Part shown: one piece after another, positions 24,590 to 34,006 of the stretch
How positions within the stretch are numbered: the first letter of the stretch is position 1
How the letters are laid out: each line of letters begins with the position of its first letter
Assembly: GCA_946403085.1 (NCBI GenBank)
Contig: CAMIYM010000002.1
Coordinates: 202,428 to 266,427, forward strand
Source: an uncultured Clostridia bacterium
GTDB taxonomy: Bacteria > Bacillota > Clostridia > Saccharofermentanales > Saccharofermentanaceae
Length of the DNA stretch: 64,000 nucleotides
Reading direction: 5' to 3'
Made by a program: the position numbers and the translations under genes
Notes under the pieces: model-generated
Told to the model about the DNA's origin: nothing
The model's database searches: none
The model's input: only the letters and a program-made list of their open reading frames with translations

Positions 24590-24967
24590 TTATCTTTCTT
24601 TAAAGAATTCTATCTGTTCCCCGAGAGGACCGAAGCAGAATGCCATCCTGATCGGAAGCGGGGGATCTGAAGGGATCTCCCTGTCATTCGGTTCGACTAT
24701 TATCTCATATCCTGCACTTCTTGCCTTTTCGGTTATCTCATCGACGTCATCGGTAAGAAGAGCGACATGTCTGATCGCACCTGTCTGATGCGTTCCTTCG
24801 GCATTCGTGAATACTTCAATAAGTCCGTTCCCGGTATCGAACATGAGCCCATCAGGCCATTGTCTTACGATCTTCAAGCCAAGCACATTTACATAGAATT
24901 CCTTGACCTTTGCAAGTTCTTCATCTGTGCCGCACTTCATCGATACGTGGTGAATTCCTTTGATCAT
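24590..24967 (-). CDS. VOC-family (glyoxalase-like) protein
   Basis: The product is 125 residues from the ATG at 24967 behind GGGG; a longer frame lies over the methyltransferase gene. Two beta-alpha-beta-beta-beta units are visible (IKGIHHVSMKCG, FYVNVLGLKIV, then IRHVALLTDDVDEI and GPLGEQIEFF). Metal ligands His6 or 7, Glu51 and His near 70 with Glu near 121 are conserved. Substrate unknown. Confidence 0.88.
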   Translation of the reverse strand: MIKGIHHVSMKCGTDEELAKVKEFYVNVLGLKIVRQWPDGLMFDTGNGLIEVFTNAEGTHQTGAIRHVALLTDDVDEITEKARSAGYEIIVEPNDREIPSDPPLPIRMAFCFGPLGEQIEFFKER

Positions 24968-24969
24968 GT

Positions 24970-25596
24970 TTATCCCCTTTTGCGAAAATCCAGTCTGACA
25001 AGCGCCTTGCCGTTCGGAAGACCGGTTCTGTCCGATAAGATCATCTGATAACCTGTATCTTCCATCGCTGATATTAGTGCATTTTCCTCCATCTGGCAAT
25101 GAACTTCGTCGAGCCTGTCAAAGGCATGGATATAAGGCGAATCAGATACCCAACCAGTCTCGTCGGTGTTGATCTGGATAACGCACGAGACGTACAAAGG
25201 AGCCACCTTTGATACCGCCTTCTGAAAAGCCTCATAACCGATGTATTCTATAAGGAGATTAGCTATTACGAGTTCTGCTGAAGGGAGCTTTTCGCACTCT
25301 GTGATAAGGTCGGTCTTAAGACACTCCAAAGTGCCTTCAAGTGCTTTATAACGCTCTTTCACGATCTTTAAGTATTCCTCATTGATATCGACGCCGTAGA
25401 CTTTTTCGAACTTATCAGAGCGGACATGTTCCAGGCCGTTGCCGCCTGCAATCCCCAGTACCATTGCAGTCGAAACAGGATAAGAACCGAACTGCTCTTT
25501 CATGATGGAATTCATGGCCTGAAGCTGCTTAACGGAATCAAGGCTCATGTGATTCTCGTAATCACTTAAGGATATGTCTTCCCACGGATTATTCAT
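24970..25596 (-). CDS. Class I SAM-dependent methyltransferase
   Basis: The product is 208 residues. The SAM-binding motif I is VLGIAGGNGLEHV near 46-58, with the acidic residue closing motif II in VYGVDINEEYL, and LVIANLLIEYIGYEAF as motif IV region. Substrate unknown. It is packed between GNAT (4-base overlap) and VOC genes (2-base gap). Confidence 0.87.
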   Translation of the reverse strand: MNNPWEDISLSDYENHMSLDSVKQLQAMNSIMKEQFGSYPVSTAMVLGIAGGNGLEHVRSDKFEKVYGVDINEEYLKIVKERYKALEGTLECLKTDLITECEKLPSAELVIANLLIEYIGYEAFQKAVSKVAPLYVSCVIQINTDETGWVSDSPYIHAFDRLDEVHCQMEENALISAMEDTGYQMILSDRTGLPNGKALVRLDFRKRG

Positions 25597-26108
25597 AGGT
25601 CTTCCCTCCTGATCACGGATACATGTGTAATCCCGTTTGCTTCGTCAGGATATTCCTTGCAGAAATGCATGCCAATGGATTCTGCAGTCTTAAAAGAACC
25701 TTCGTTAGTGTATTTGCAGTAAGAATAGATCGCAGGATAATCCGTGTTCTGAAAAGCCCAGTCGCGGACCGCAGCGGCTGCTTCCTTTGCATAGCCTTTG
25801 CGCTGCTGATCTCTGCGGATATGATATCCGATCTCAGGCAGCATCTCACCTTCGATATTCTGCAGGGTAAGACCGCAGTCGCCGATCATCTCTCCGGTAT
25901 CCTTAAGGCATACAGCCCAGAGGCCGAAGCCGTTGTCCTTATAGCGGTTCATGTTGCGTTCGATCCAGCTTCTGACTCTCTCTTCGTCAAATGTATAAGG
26001 ATAGTGCTGCATGATGTCAGGATCAGCCAGAACGGCATAGAGAGCATCGAAGTCATCCGTGCTCATCTCGCGTAAGATCAGTCTTTCTGTCTCAAGTATC
26101 TTTCTCAT
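25593..26108 (-). CDS. GNAT N-acetyltransferase, RimJ/RimL type
   Basis: The product is 171 residues, beginning ILETERLILREMSTDDFDALYAVL, with the acetyl-CoA site IGYHIRRDQQRKGYAKEAAAAVRDWAF. It is the third acetyltransferase in this 4-kb run. Substrate unknown. Confidence 0.9.
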   Translation of the reverse strand: MRKILETERLILREMSTDDFDALYAVLADPDIMQHYPYTFDEERVRSWIERNMNRYKDNGFGLWAVCLKDTGEMIGDCGLTLQNIEGEMLPEIGYHIRRDQQRKGYAKEAAAAVRDWAFQNTDYPAIYSYCKYTNEGSFKTAESIGMHFCKEYPDEANGITHVSVIRREDL

Positions 26109-26110
26109 GT

Positions 26111-26749
26111 TTACCTTATAAATCCATATGCAAAGAATGTGATCACATCAAAGGCAATACTGTAAAACGCACCGATCATAAGGAGAAGATCGATGGAGCC
26201 GTCAAGCTCAGCTCTGTAAAGGAAGAACAACACCATTCCCATAAAAGCATCCATGCCGATCAGAATGAACATGAACATCTTTATCTTCTGATAGTTCCTC
26301 ATGGCAGGATCACTTACCCGGCCGTCATTAAGCTGTTCATCGGTAAGAGCATTAAGCTTGTTGATGTATTCCTCATAAGTGTATTTTTTCGTGCCGTAAA
26401 AATAGTCTTTATCCTCTTCTTCGATAACAAGATTACTCAGAGGAAAATTCTCGACCACCTTGTCCTTGCCGTACACAAGCGAGCACACTCTGTCATGGGG
26501 TTTATATACATAACATGTATAGCCCGACGAATGAATGAGCATGGTCTTAGTATCTGAATAATCTGCATTCTGAGCTTCAGCGGTTGTCCACCAGGTATCA
26601 GAATCGTGTGATTGTGTTGTTGCTTTGTAGCGGAAATAATACTCGCCATCCAGATACCTGTTATAGGAAGTCCGCATGGCAATAAAGTAATCCGATATGT
26701 TAAATATCAGACTGAAAATGATGAATACATAACAGATCTTACGCTTCAT
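26111..26749 (-). CDS. Membrane protein of unknown function
   Basis: The product is 212 residues from the ATG at 26749 (AAGGAG site). One N-terminal helix (ICYVFIIFSLIFNISDYFIAM), an extracellular domain of about 130 residues with strands such as YTCYVYKPHDRVCSLVYGKD, and two C-terminal helices. I do not recognise the family. It is the first gene of the packed run ending at 21934. Confidence 0.7.
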   Translation of the reverse strand: MKRKICYVFIIFSLIFNISDYFIAMRTSYNRYLDGEYYFRYKATTQSHDSDTWWTTAEAQNADYSDTKTMLIHSSGYTCYVYKPHDRVCSLVYGKDKVVENFPLSNLVIEEEDKDYFYGTKKYTYEEYINKLNALTDEQLNDGRVSDPAMRNYQKIKMFMFILIGMDAFMGMVLFFLYRAELDGSIDLLLMIGAFYSIAFDVITFFAYGFIR

Positions 26750-26904
26750 AAAAGTCTCCTTAATCCTTAAGAATAATAGCATTTAATTCTGCTTTTTTTA
26801 ATGTCTCCAAGAGAAATCAGAATTTCCCGAAAAAACTTACAAATTTTCAAGTTGATTTTAAGAAGCCCTTTTATACTTCGCTCAAACAACGGAGGATAAG
26901 CACC

Positions 26905-27633
26905 ATGACTTACCAGAATATATTTAAGCGGTACGAGATCAAGTTCATTCTTACTTCCGCAAACAGAAAAGATCTCATGGAAGCGATGAGCGGAATAATG
27001 AAAATAGACAAATACGGGCACACAACCATCAGAAACATCTATTTTGATACCGGTAACTTCCGCCTAATTAGGACCTCGCTCGACAAGCCGGTCTACAAAG
27101 AAAAACTCAGGGTAAGAAGCTATCAGAGAGTCACGGGAGATGATCCGGTATTCGTGGAACTCAAAAAGAAATATGACTCCGTCGTCTACAAAAGAAGGAT
27201 CGCCATGACTGAGAGCATCGCGTCAGAATGGCTTGAAGAAGGATGTCCTGCTCCCTACGATTCCCAGATAGCAAAAGAGATCGGGTACTTCGTGAACTTC
27301 TATCAGGACATTGGCCCGAAAGTATTCCTGTCTTACGAACGCGAAGCCTTCTATCCGGAGGATGGCAGTGATATCAGGATCACTCTGGATTCGAACATTA
27401 TCGCCAGGGATTACGATCTGTCTTTACAAAAAGGTGTATACGGCAGGAACATTCTTGACCGCGACCTGTCTGTCCTCGAAGTGAAAGTATCAGAGACAAT
27501 GCCCGTCTGGCTTATCAGGTTTTTAAGAGAGAACAACATCGCCAAATCATCCTTTTCGAAGTACGGGATGTATTACATGAATTCCTTGAAGGAAGCTCAG
27601 AAAGAAAAGAATGGAGGACTTCTATATGCTTAA
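26905..27633 (+). CDS. VTC-domain polyphosphate polymerase
   Basis: The product is 242 residues. It has the tunnel-fold VTC domain motifs: FKRYEIKFILTSANR, IRNIYFDTGNF, EKLRVRSYQ, FVELKKKYDSVVYKRR, with alternating basic residues lining the tunnel. In eukaryotes VTC makes polyphosphate from ATP; bacterial versions usually accompany DUF4956 and CotH or Cthe_2159 proteins. The same order follows here. A GGAGG site precedes the ATG. Confidence 0.9.
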   Translation: MTYQNIFKRYEIKFILTSANRKDLMEAMSGIMKIDKYGHTTIRNIYFDTGNFRLIRTSLDKPVYKEKLRVRSYQRVTGDDPVFVELKKKYDSVVYKRRIAMTESIASEWLEEGCPAPYDSQIAKEIGYFVNFYQDIGPKVFLSYEREAFYPEDGSDIRITLDSNIIARDYDLSLQKGVYGRNILDRDLSVLEVKVSETMPVWLIRFLRENNIAKSSFSKYGMYYMNSLKEAQKEKNGGLLYA

Positions 27634-28279
27634 GACAATACTTGACTTTGCTTTGCCTGTCTTATCTTCCCTGGCGATCGGCTTTGCTCTTGCCCTCGTG
27701 CACATGTTCAGGAATAAATACAGCAAAAGCTTCGTCGTGACTCTTACAGTCCTTCCTGCGATCGTTTGTGTGGTCATCATGGCGGTGAACGGAAATATCG
27801 GTGCAGGCGTAGCGATAGCAGGAGCATTCAGCCTCGTGAGGTTCAGATCGGCGCCCGGTACTGCCAAAGAGATCGCTGCAATCTTCCTTGCAATGACAAC
27901 AGGCCTTCTGACAGGAATGGGTCACATCATTTATGCGGCAGCTTTTGCAGTGATAATCGGAGCAGCAGTCCTCATCTGTCAGGCAATCGGCTTCGGTAAT
28001 GAGAAAAACGCGGAACTTCATAAGAGCCTCAGGATCACGATCCCCGAAGACCTTAACTACACAAAAGTATTCGATGATATTTTCGAGAAATACACATCAG
28101 AACATAAACTCATCTCTTCGAAGACGACCAATATGGGTTCGATGTTCAAACTTGATTACGACATCACTCTCAATTCAGAAGGTATCGAAAAGGAGTTCAT
28201 AGACGAATTAAGATGCCGCAACGGCAATCTTGAGATAAGCATGTCAGTACTCATGCCGCGTGAAGCAGCGGAATTATAA
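27626..28279 (+). CDS. DUF4956 membrane protein
   Basis: The product is 217 residues from the ATG at 27626, overlapping the VTC gene by 8 bases, with GGAGGA before it. Four membrane helices in the first 125 residues include GAGVAIAGAFSLVRFRSAPGTAKEIAAIFLAMTTGLLTGMG, the DUF4956 signature; the C-terminal 90 residues are cytoplasmic alpha/beta. Function unknown, but consistently linked to VTC proteins. Confidence 0.92.
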   Translation: MLKTILDFALPVLSSLAIGFALALVHMFRNKYSKSFVVTLTVLPAIVCVVIMAVNGNIGAGVAIAGAFSLVRFRSAPGTAKEIAAIFLAMTTGLLTGMGHIIYAAAFAVIIGAAVLICQAIGFGNEKNAELHKSLRITIPEDLNYTKVFDDIFEKYTSEHKLISSKTTNMGSMFKLDYDITLNSEGIEKEFIDELRCRNGNLEISMSVLMPREAAEL

Positions 28280-28301
28280 GGATAAAAGGAGGAATCCCAA
28301 A

Positions 28302-29498
28302 ATGAAAAATATCAATATGACACGAAAAATGATACCGGGCCTGGCAGTCCTTTTTGCAGTGGCAGCAATATCAGGCTGCAGCACCCCGAATGCCTCAACA
28401 CCTGATAACGCATCAGAAACAAATACAGCAGTTGAAAGTGAGGCACAGAACAACGTCGCAGTAAGTACTTCTTCGGTTGAAAAACCTGATGTAACAGACA
28501 AGGATAAGGACACATCCTACGATGAATCCAAAGCCGGAAAAATAGACATGTCTTCAGGCAACGGGACAGTAAAGATAACAGAGGAAGGAACCTATATCGT
28601 AACCGGCAGCACATCAGACGGAATGATCGTCATAGAAGCCGGTGAAGAAGCAGATGTCCATCTTGTCTTACGCGATGCTTCGATCACGAGCAAGACTTCC
28701 TCAGCTGTATATATCATCTCTGTTGACGAAGTCTATATCACGCTTGAAGGCAACAACACTCTTGCAAACGGAGGATCGTTCAAAGCCATCGACGAGAATG
28801 ACATCGATTCTGTCATTTATTCCAAAGATGATCTTACCATCAACGGGGCCGGAACCCTTAACATTACGTCTCCTGCAGGACACGGGATCGTGTGCAAGGA
28901 TGATATGGTCATTACAGGCGGTACGGTCAATATCTCAGCAAAAGAGGACGGCATCAACATCAATGATTCACTTGCCATAACCGATGGTAACATCACCGTA
29001 AATGTCAGTGATGACGCTGTCCATACAGACGGGTTCATGCTTATAGAGGGCGGCACATTCAGCCTCACTGCAGCAGAAGGCCTGGAAGGCACATATATCA
29101 TGATCAACGGCGGAGACATAACCATCAAGGCATCTGATGACGGTATCAATGCAGCTAATAAATCTGATGCTTATTCACCCGTGCTTGAGATCAACGGAGG
29201 CAATATCAAGATAACAATGGGTGCCGGTGACACAGACGGACTCGATTCCAACGGCGACATCATCATCAATGGCGGAACGGTCGATATTACGGGTCAATCA
29301 GCCGTAGATTACGACGGAAAAGCCGAGTTCAACGGTGGAAAACTCATTGTCAACGGTACCGAGATGACATCCCTGCCCAATCAGATGATGGGCGGCAGAG
29401 GCGGAAAGAACTGGGACGGAGACAATGCTGGCCGTAATGGTCAGGATCCCGCACAACGCGGCAATAAGACCGGAAGGGGCGGCCGCAACGGATTCTGA
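28302..29498 (+). CDS. Cthe_2159-like carbohydrate-binding lipoprotein
   Basis: The product is 398 residues from the ATG at 28302 (AGGAGG site). The lipobox is AAISGC. A Ser/Thr/Asn-rich linker to about 85 is followed by a parallel beta-helix of repeats (VHLVLRDASITSKTSSAVYI, NGAGTLNITSPAGHGIVCKDD, AKEDGININDSLAI, EGLEGTYIMINGGDITIKASDDGINA), as in the calcium-rich, polygalacturonate-binding Cthe_2159 family. The C-terminus is Gly/Arg/Asn-rich. Third gene of the VTC cassette; probably displayed outside the cell on a lipid anchor. Confidence 0.88.
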   Translation: MKNINMTRKMIPGLAVLFAVAAISGCSTPNASTPDNASETNTAVESEAQNNVAVSTSSVEKPDVTDKDKDTSYDESKAGKIDMSSGNGTVKITEEGTYIVTGSTSDGMIVIEAGEEADVHLVLRDASITSKTSSAVYIISVDEVYITLEGNNTLANGGSFKAIDENDIDSVIYSKDDLTINGAGTLNITSPAGHGIVCKDDMVITGGTVNISAKEDGININDSLAITDGNITVNVSDDAVHTDGFMLIEGGTFSLTAAEGLEGTYIMINGGDITIKASDDGINAANKSDAYSPVLEINGGNIKITMGAGDTDGLDSNGDIIINGGTVDITGQSAVDYDGKAEFNGGKLIVNGTEMTSLPNQMMGGRGGKNWDGDNAGRNGQDPAQRGNKTGRGGRNGF

Positions 29499-29521
29499 TC
29501 TTCCAGGCAGCTTAAGATGTC

Positions 29522-31522
29522 TTACCAGATCTGTCTTCCCTTTTCGTCAGGGATACCGCTCTTGCGGAAGAAATATGAATTGACCTGATCGCACCACTCG
29601 TGTGCGTTGCTGATCTGACGCTCAAAGCGTTCCCTTACATTTTCGAATATCACATCATCGATACGGCCCTTAAGTGCATCCCACTTACGGGCCATTTCGA
29701 TTACTTCATCATAGCCTTCGAAGTGGGTGTCGTAGATGTGCTGGATGACTGTCTTACCACTGTGGAGTACATGCGTGTATGGCAGATGGTGGAAGAAAAG
29801 CACAAGCTCATCAGGACACTTTTCGGGTGAATTATAGATGGATGCATTTGGCTCGTTATACTGGAAGGCATAGCCCGTTCCCTTATCAGTTCTGTCGACA
29901 CCGATCCCTAAGTGATCTGCCCTGTGATAGGTGCCCCACCTGTCGTATTCATATCCGTCAACACTGCAGCCGTAATGGACACCTGGCCTTACCATCCAGC
30001 CGATGCCAAGAGGACTTGTATACTTCTCGTATATTTCCCTTGAAGGAAGAAGGATACCAAGGATCGTTGATACCACCTGATCATCCATGGAAATAGTCAT
30101 CCTTACGAATTCTTCAGCGATCTGCTCAGATGAAAGATCAGTATCAAATGCCAGTCTTCCGAAGCCGTAGAGGTTGGCTCCCGCGAGATAATTTCCGGTC
30201 CAGTTAAAGTCATTTCCCGTATTCGTAACAGCCGCAATGCCTGAATATCTGCTGCCGAAAGTCTTTCCGCTGATGATGTCTCCAACAGTATCATTTTCTT
30301 CGCTGCAGTATGTCTTAAAGCCAAGGATCTCTTTAAATTCCGTGATCAGATAGCAGACGTCGATCTGATGGCCGGTGTATTCCTGTGCGATCTGGACTTC
30401 GAGCATCTGGCAGGTCTTCTTAAGGCCGCCAAGAAGCGGTGATACGGGCTCTCTTATCTGGAAATCCATCGGTCCGTTCTTGATCTGAAGGATGACATTA
30501 TCGTGGTAATCACCATCCATCGGCATGAAGTTATCGTAGCCTGCCCTCGCCCTGTCAGTCTTCCTGTCTCTCCAGTCCTGCCTGCAGTTATAGACAAAGC
30601 ATCTCCATATGATTATGCCGCCGTAATCCTTAACGATGTCAGCAAGCATATTTGCACCGTCAGCCTGTGTCCTGCCGTATGTGAAAGGCCCGGGACGTCC
30701 CTCCGAATCAGCCTTTACAAGGAATCCGGCAAGATCCGGGATCTTAGTAAACACTTCGGCCATCTTATCCTTCCACCAGGAGATGACTCCTTCATCCAAA
30801 GGATCTGCGCTGTCCATGCCTCCGATCTCTATCGTCGAAGCATAGTTAAGGCTTAAGAAGAGCCTGATTCCGTATCCTGCAAAGATCGCACCTAATTCTG
30901 CGAGCTTATCGAAAAAACGGTCCGTGATCATGTAGGACGCGGCCTGCTTAACATTTACATTGTTGATTACCACACCATTGATTCCGACTGAAGCGATGAG
31001 CCTTGCATAATCTACCGTGCGTTCATTAATGACGATCTCATTATCCTCATAGAAGAAGGAATCGCCTGAGTATCCTCTCTCGATGCTGCCGTCCATGTTG
31101 TCCCAGTGATTAAGCATTCTCAAAGGATTGGAGGGGCGGACAATCTTGGTCTCTGAATAAGCGACAGAGATATCCTTTTCGCATGCTATTGTGCGCAGGA
31201 TGTCGAAAACAGCATAAAGGATACCGGCTCCGCTTTTCGCTTCGACAGAGATCGAATCATCGCCTAAGGAGATCTTATATTCCTCGCTGTCCAGAATATC
31301 TTTTCCGTTCTTGGCTTTTGCATGCTCTTCAAATGGACCGTACGTGATCACGGGGTCGATATCCAGCATGAGCTTCAAGCCTGACTTTAGTTCTTTTACG
31401 GCATTGATTACCACTTTATCGTCTTCGGGAGCACCCGCGAGAGTGATGTTCTTCAAAGCTTTGCAGTCCCTGTTATTCTTCTTTTCGCTGTAGCCGAGCC
31501 ACAGATCAGCATAATTACTCAT
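29522..31522 (-). CDS. Alpha-glucuronidase, glycoside hydrolase family 67
   Basis: The product is 666 residues, standard for GH67, without a signal peptide, so it acts in the cytoplasm on imported aldouronic acids. It removes (4-O-methyl)glucuronic acid from the non-reducing end of xylo-oligosaccharides. The general acid is likely Glu274 in VKADSEGRPGP; the conserved YDNFMPMDGDYHDNV and KNGPMDFQIREP stretch at about 329-359 supplies the water-activating acids. The C-terminal GSRYSG, PLGIGWMVRPGVHYG and HHLPYTHVLHSGKTVIQHIYD are family motifs. It follows the solute-binding lipoprotein by 13 bases in one operon, which hints at the ligand of the latter. Confidence 0.95.
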   Translation of the reverse strand: MSNYADLWLGYSEKKNNRDCKALKNITLAGAPEDDKVVINAVKELKSGLKLMLDIDPVITYGPFEEHAKAKNGKDILDSEEYKISLGDDSISVEAKSGAGILYAVFDILRTIACEKDISVAYSETKIVRPSNPLRMLNHWDNMDGSIERGYSGDSFFYEDNEIVINERTVDYARLIASVGINGVVINNVNVKQAASYMITDRFFDKLAELGAIFAGYGIRLFLSLNYASTIEIGGMDSADPLDEGVISWWKDKMAEVFTKIPDLAGFLVKADSEGRPGPFTYGRTQADGANMLADIVKDYGGIIIWRCFVYNCRQDWRDRKTDRARAGYDNFMPMDGDYHDNVILQIKNGPMDFQIREPVSPLLGGLKKTCQMLEVQIAQEYTGHQIDVCYLITEFKEILGFKTYCSEENDTVGDIISGKTFGSRYSGIAAVTNTGNDFNWTGNYLAGANLYGFGRLAFDTDLSSEQIAEEFVRMTISMDDQVVSTILGILLPSREIYEKYTSPLGIGWMVRPGVHYGCSVDGYEYDRWGTYHRADHLGIGVDRTDKGTGYAFQYNEPNASIYNSPEKCPDELVLFFHHLPYTHVLHSGKTVIQHIYDTHFEGYDEVIEMARKWDALKGRIDDVIFENVRERFERQISNAHEWCDQVNSYFFRKSGIPDEKGRQIW

Positions 31523-31535
31523 TGTTAGAGCTCCT

Positions 31536-33899
31536 TTACTTGGTTCTTTCAGACAGATAAAGTTTTGTCCTGTTTTTTACTATATCAATAACCTGCTCAA
31601 TTGACTTCTGTCCCTCGAAGTAAGGCTGGATCTCCTCGCGGACTATCATGACCACTGCAGGATCTGTTCTGAAGCATACTTCTGCTGTCCTGATCACGTC
31701 CTTGAAGTTCCCGATCTCCTTCTCGTCGATATCGCTGACAAAGCCCATCTTGATAAGATCCTGCTGCGGAAAATTCTCGGCGAGGCTTTTCCTCGCGGCA
31801 TTAAACTGTTCAACGGTCTTTTTCGAAGATTCATCGTAAGATGAGATCCTTACAGGCATATGAAAAATACTCCTGGCATATTCTGACTGTATCTCTTCTG
31901 AAAGAAGCATTTTGATGAATTCCACAGCGCCGGCCTTATTCGCGGAAGATGAAGATACTCCTGCTGAATAAATTACCGATACGGCAGGTCCTGAGGCATC
32001 CACAGAAGGAGTTCCAAGGATAACTGTCTTATATGTCTTATGGTCAAAACATCCCGCATAATCCTTAACGGATGAAATAGTCTTATAGACTGCATGTGTC
32101 TTATCGTCGATCGTTTCCATCGCAGGAATATCCTCAGGATCGGGCTCAGTGTAAGTAACATTCTCTTTTACATACTTTGCAAGAGCGACAAAGCCTGAAG
32201 AATCAAAGTCGGGATTTCCGCTGCTGTCCAAGAAGCGGTTGTACATAAGACAGAAGTTATACGCGAAGTAATCGAGCTTTTTCATCTCGACAGGATCTTT
32301 GCCGTTGCATACTTTGCTTACAAATTTCTCATATTCTTCGAAGGTGAAGCCCTTCTGGCCGTCATTTACATACTTTGAATCGGTGCAGATACCGGATAAC
32401 TGGAACGTAAGGGGAACTGAATACAGCTTTCCGTTTGTCTTGCACGCATCGATTATGTTCCCGAATAATCCGTCTGAAGATATGTCATTTGTCAGGTCAG
32501 CGAAAAGAACTTCATCAAGTGACGCGGTATAATCCATGCCGTTCATTATGATGTCCGGACCTTCTCCCGCGGAAATATCGACCTTAAGCTTATCAAGGAG
32601 CTTTTTCCTGGCTTTAAGTTCTATGGTAGCCATATCATCCGTGGTGCTGTTTTCCACGAAATTACTCAGGTTGTATCTGGTATCAAAAGATATGCGGTAT
32701 TCACTGTTCGTAAGATTGAAATTCAGGACTGCCTGAGAGGTCAAATAGTCGGCCACTGAGAAGGATGCCAGCTTAAGCTCGGTCTTTCCCTGCAACAGAT
32801 CTTTATCTGATTTCTGAAGGATAATAAGTCTCGCCGGAGTATTCGTTTTCAGATAATCTTCTTCCAATACGCATCCGCCGAAGATATATCTTCCGTTCTC
32901 TGCTCTGTAGGGCTTCATATGCCTGATAAGATAGAGATTAACATCACATTTGTCGTAGTTGATGACCTGCTCGGTCTTCTTACTGTCGAAGTCTGCTGTA
33001 AATAATCCATCATCGTCAGATGAACAGGGGCCAAGGCCCTCTACTCCGCTGATATTCCAGAACCTGTCATATCCGCCGGCCCAGCTGATTCCGCCATCTT
33101 CCTGCTTTGCAGAAGCATTCTTAAGATCGACAACGTAATAACCGACATCCTGCCAATCTCCGGACTTAACGTTTGTATAAGGAGCTGCCACTCTGTCTTT
33201 GCCTATGTTGATCAGAGGCAGCGCTGCATTCCATGATATCCCGGCAGATTTAAGTTCGATTGTTTTTACGTTCCGGTCCTTATCATATATCTTAAGTTCC
33301 AATACTTCCTGTGCTTCGTAATCAGCATAAGCAAAAACGCAGTAATCTCCTGCGAAAACACTGCTGTACAAATACTTGCCGGTAGGCTCAGTCCGGAAAC
33401 TGTCAGTAACCTTTCCGGAATCGATATCAAAATACATGATCTCTGTTGCATCGGCACCGGATTCACTATACACAGAAAACGGAAGTATCACGCTGTCAGA
33501 AGAGATGAGGAAAGAGCCGAAAGAACCGTTCTGAAGGCCTTTCTGCTCCTTTATTTCCTTGCAGTTATATGACTTGATGAACTTGCCGTCAGTATCGTAG
33601 ATCTCAAGGGAACTTCCCTGATAAAGCGTTATATCATCATTGCTGTAATCAAAACCGGCCGGAAGCGGCTTGAAATAATCTACACGGACAACAGCCTTAT
33701 CCTTGACCAGTCCGATAAAATACGTATCAAGCTCTTCATACTCAGACTTGTCATACTGAAGAGGAAGATCAATGACCTTCGCTTCATACCACGAGTCATT
33801 GCCCTTGCCTGAATCCTTCTTAAAACATCCGCTGAGAAAAACCGGTAATGTCAAAGAGAGCGCCATCGCAGCCGCGACGGACTTGATAATTCTATTCAT
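31536..33899 (-). CDS. Large solute-binding lipoprotein with N-terminal propeller-like domain
   Basis: The product is 787 residues from the ATG at 33899. The lipobox is PVFLSGC. Residues about 30-380 are beta-rich with blade-like repeats; residues about 390-787 resemble a family 1/8 extracellular solute-binding domain (LLDKLKVDISAGEGPDIIMNGMDYTASL, DLTNDISSDGLFGNIIDACKTNGKLYSVPLTF, NKAGAVEFIKMLLSEEIQSEYARS). It is the most divergent of five paralogues in this window; the other four lie at 53.4-63.7 kb. No ABC permease is adjacent. Cotranscription with GH67 suggests a xylan-derived ligand. Confidence 0.82.
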   Translation of the reverse strand: MNRIIKSVAAAMALSLTLPVFLSGCFKKDSGKGNDSWYEAKVIDLPLQYDKSEYEELDTYFIGLVKDKAVVRVDYFKPLPAGFDYSNDDITLYQGSSLEIYDTDGKFIKSYNCKEIKEQKGLQNGSFGSFLISSDSVILPFSVYSESGADATEIMYFDIDSGKVTDSFRTEPTGKYLYSSVFAGDYCVFAYADYEAQEVLELKIYDKDRNVKTIELKSAGISWNAALPLINIGKDRVAAPYTNVKSGDWQDVGYYVVDLKNASAKQEDGGISWAGGYDRFWNISGVEGLGPCSSDDDGLFTADFDSKKTEQVINYDKCDVNLYLIRHMKPYRAENGRYIFGGCVLEEDYLKTNTPARLIILQKSDKDLLQGKTELKLASFSVADYLTSQAVLNFNLTNSEYRISFDTRYNLSNFVENSTTDDMATIELKARKKLLDKLKVDISAGEGPDIIMNGMDYTASLDEVLFADLTNDISSDGLFGNIIDACKTNGKLYSVPLTFQLSGICTDSKYVNDGQKGFTFEEYEKFVSKVCNGKDPVEMKKLDYFAYNFCLMYNRFLDSSGNPDFDSSGFVALAKYVKENVTYTEPDPEDIPAMETIDDKTHAVYKTISSVKDYAGCFDHKTYKTVILGTPSVDASGPAVSVIYSAGVSSSSANKAGAVEFIKMLLSEEIQSEYARSIFHMPVRISSYDESSKKTVEQFNAARKSLAENFPQQDLIKMGFVSDIDEKEIGNFKDVIRTAEVCFRTDPAVVMIVREEIQPYFEGQKSIEQVIDIVKNRTKLYLSERTK

Positions 33900-34006
33900 A
33901 GTTGTCACCATCCCTATTAGTTTCCCAATAAAGATAATAACACAAAAATAGTATGAAATGGGGCGATCAGCCTGATATTACGAGCATCCCGCAATAATCA
34001 AATTGA

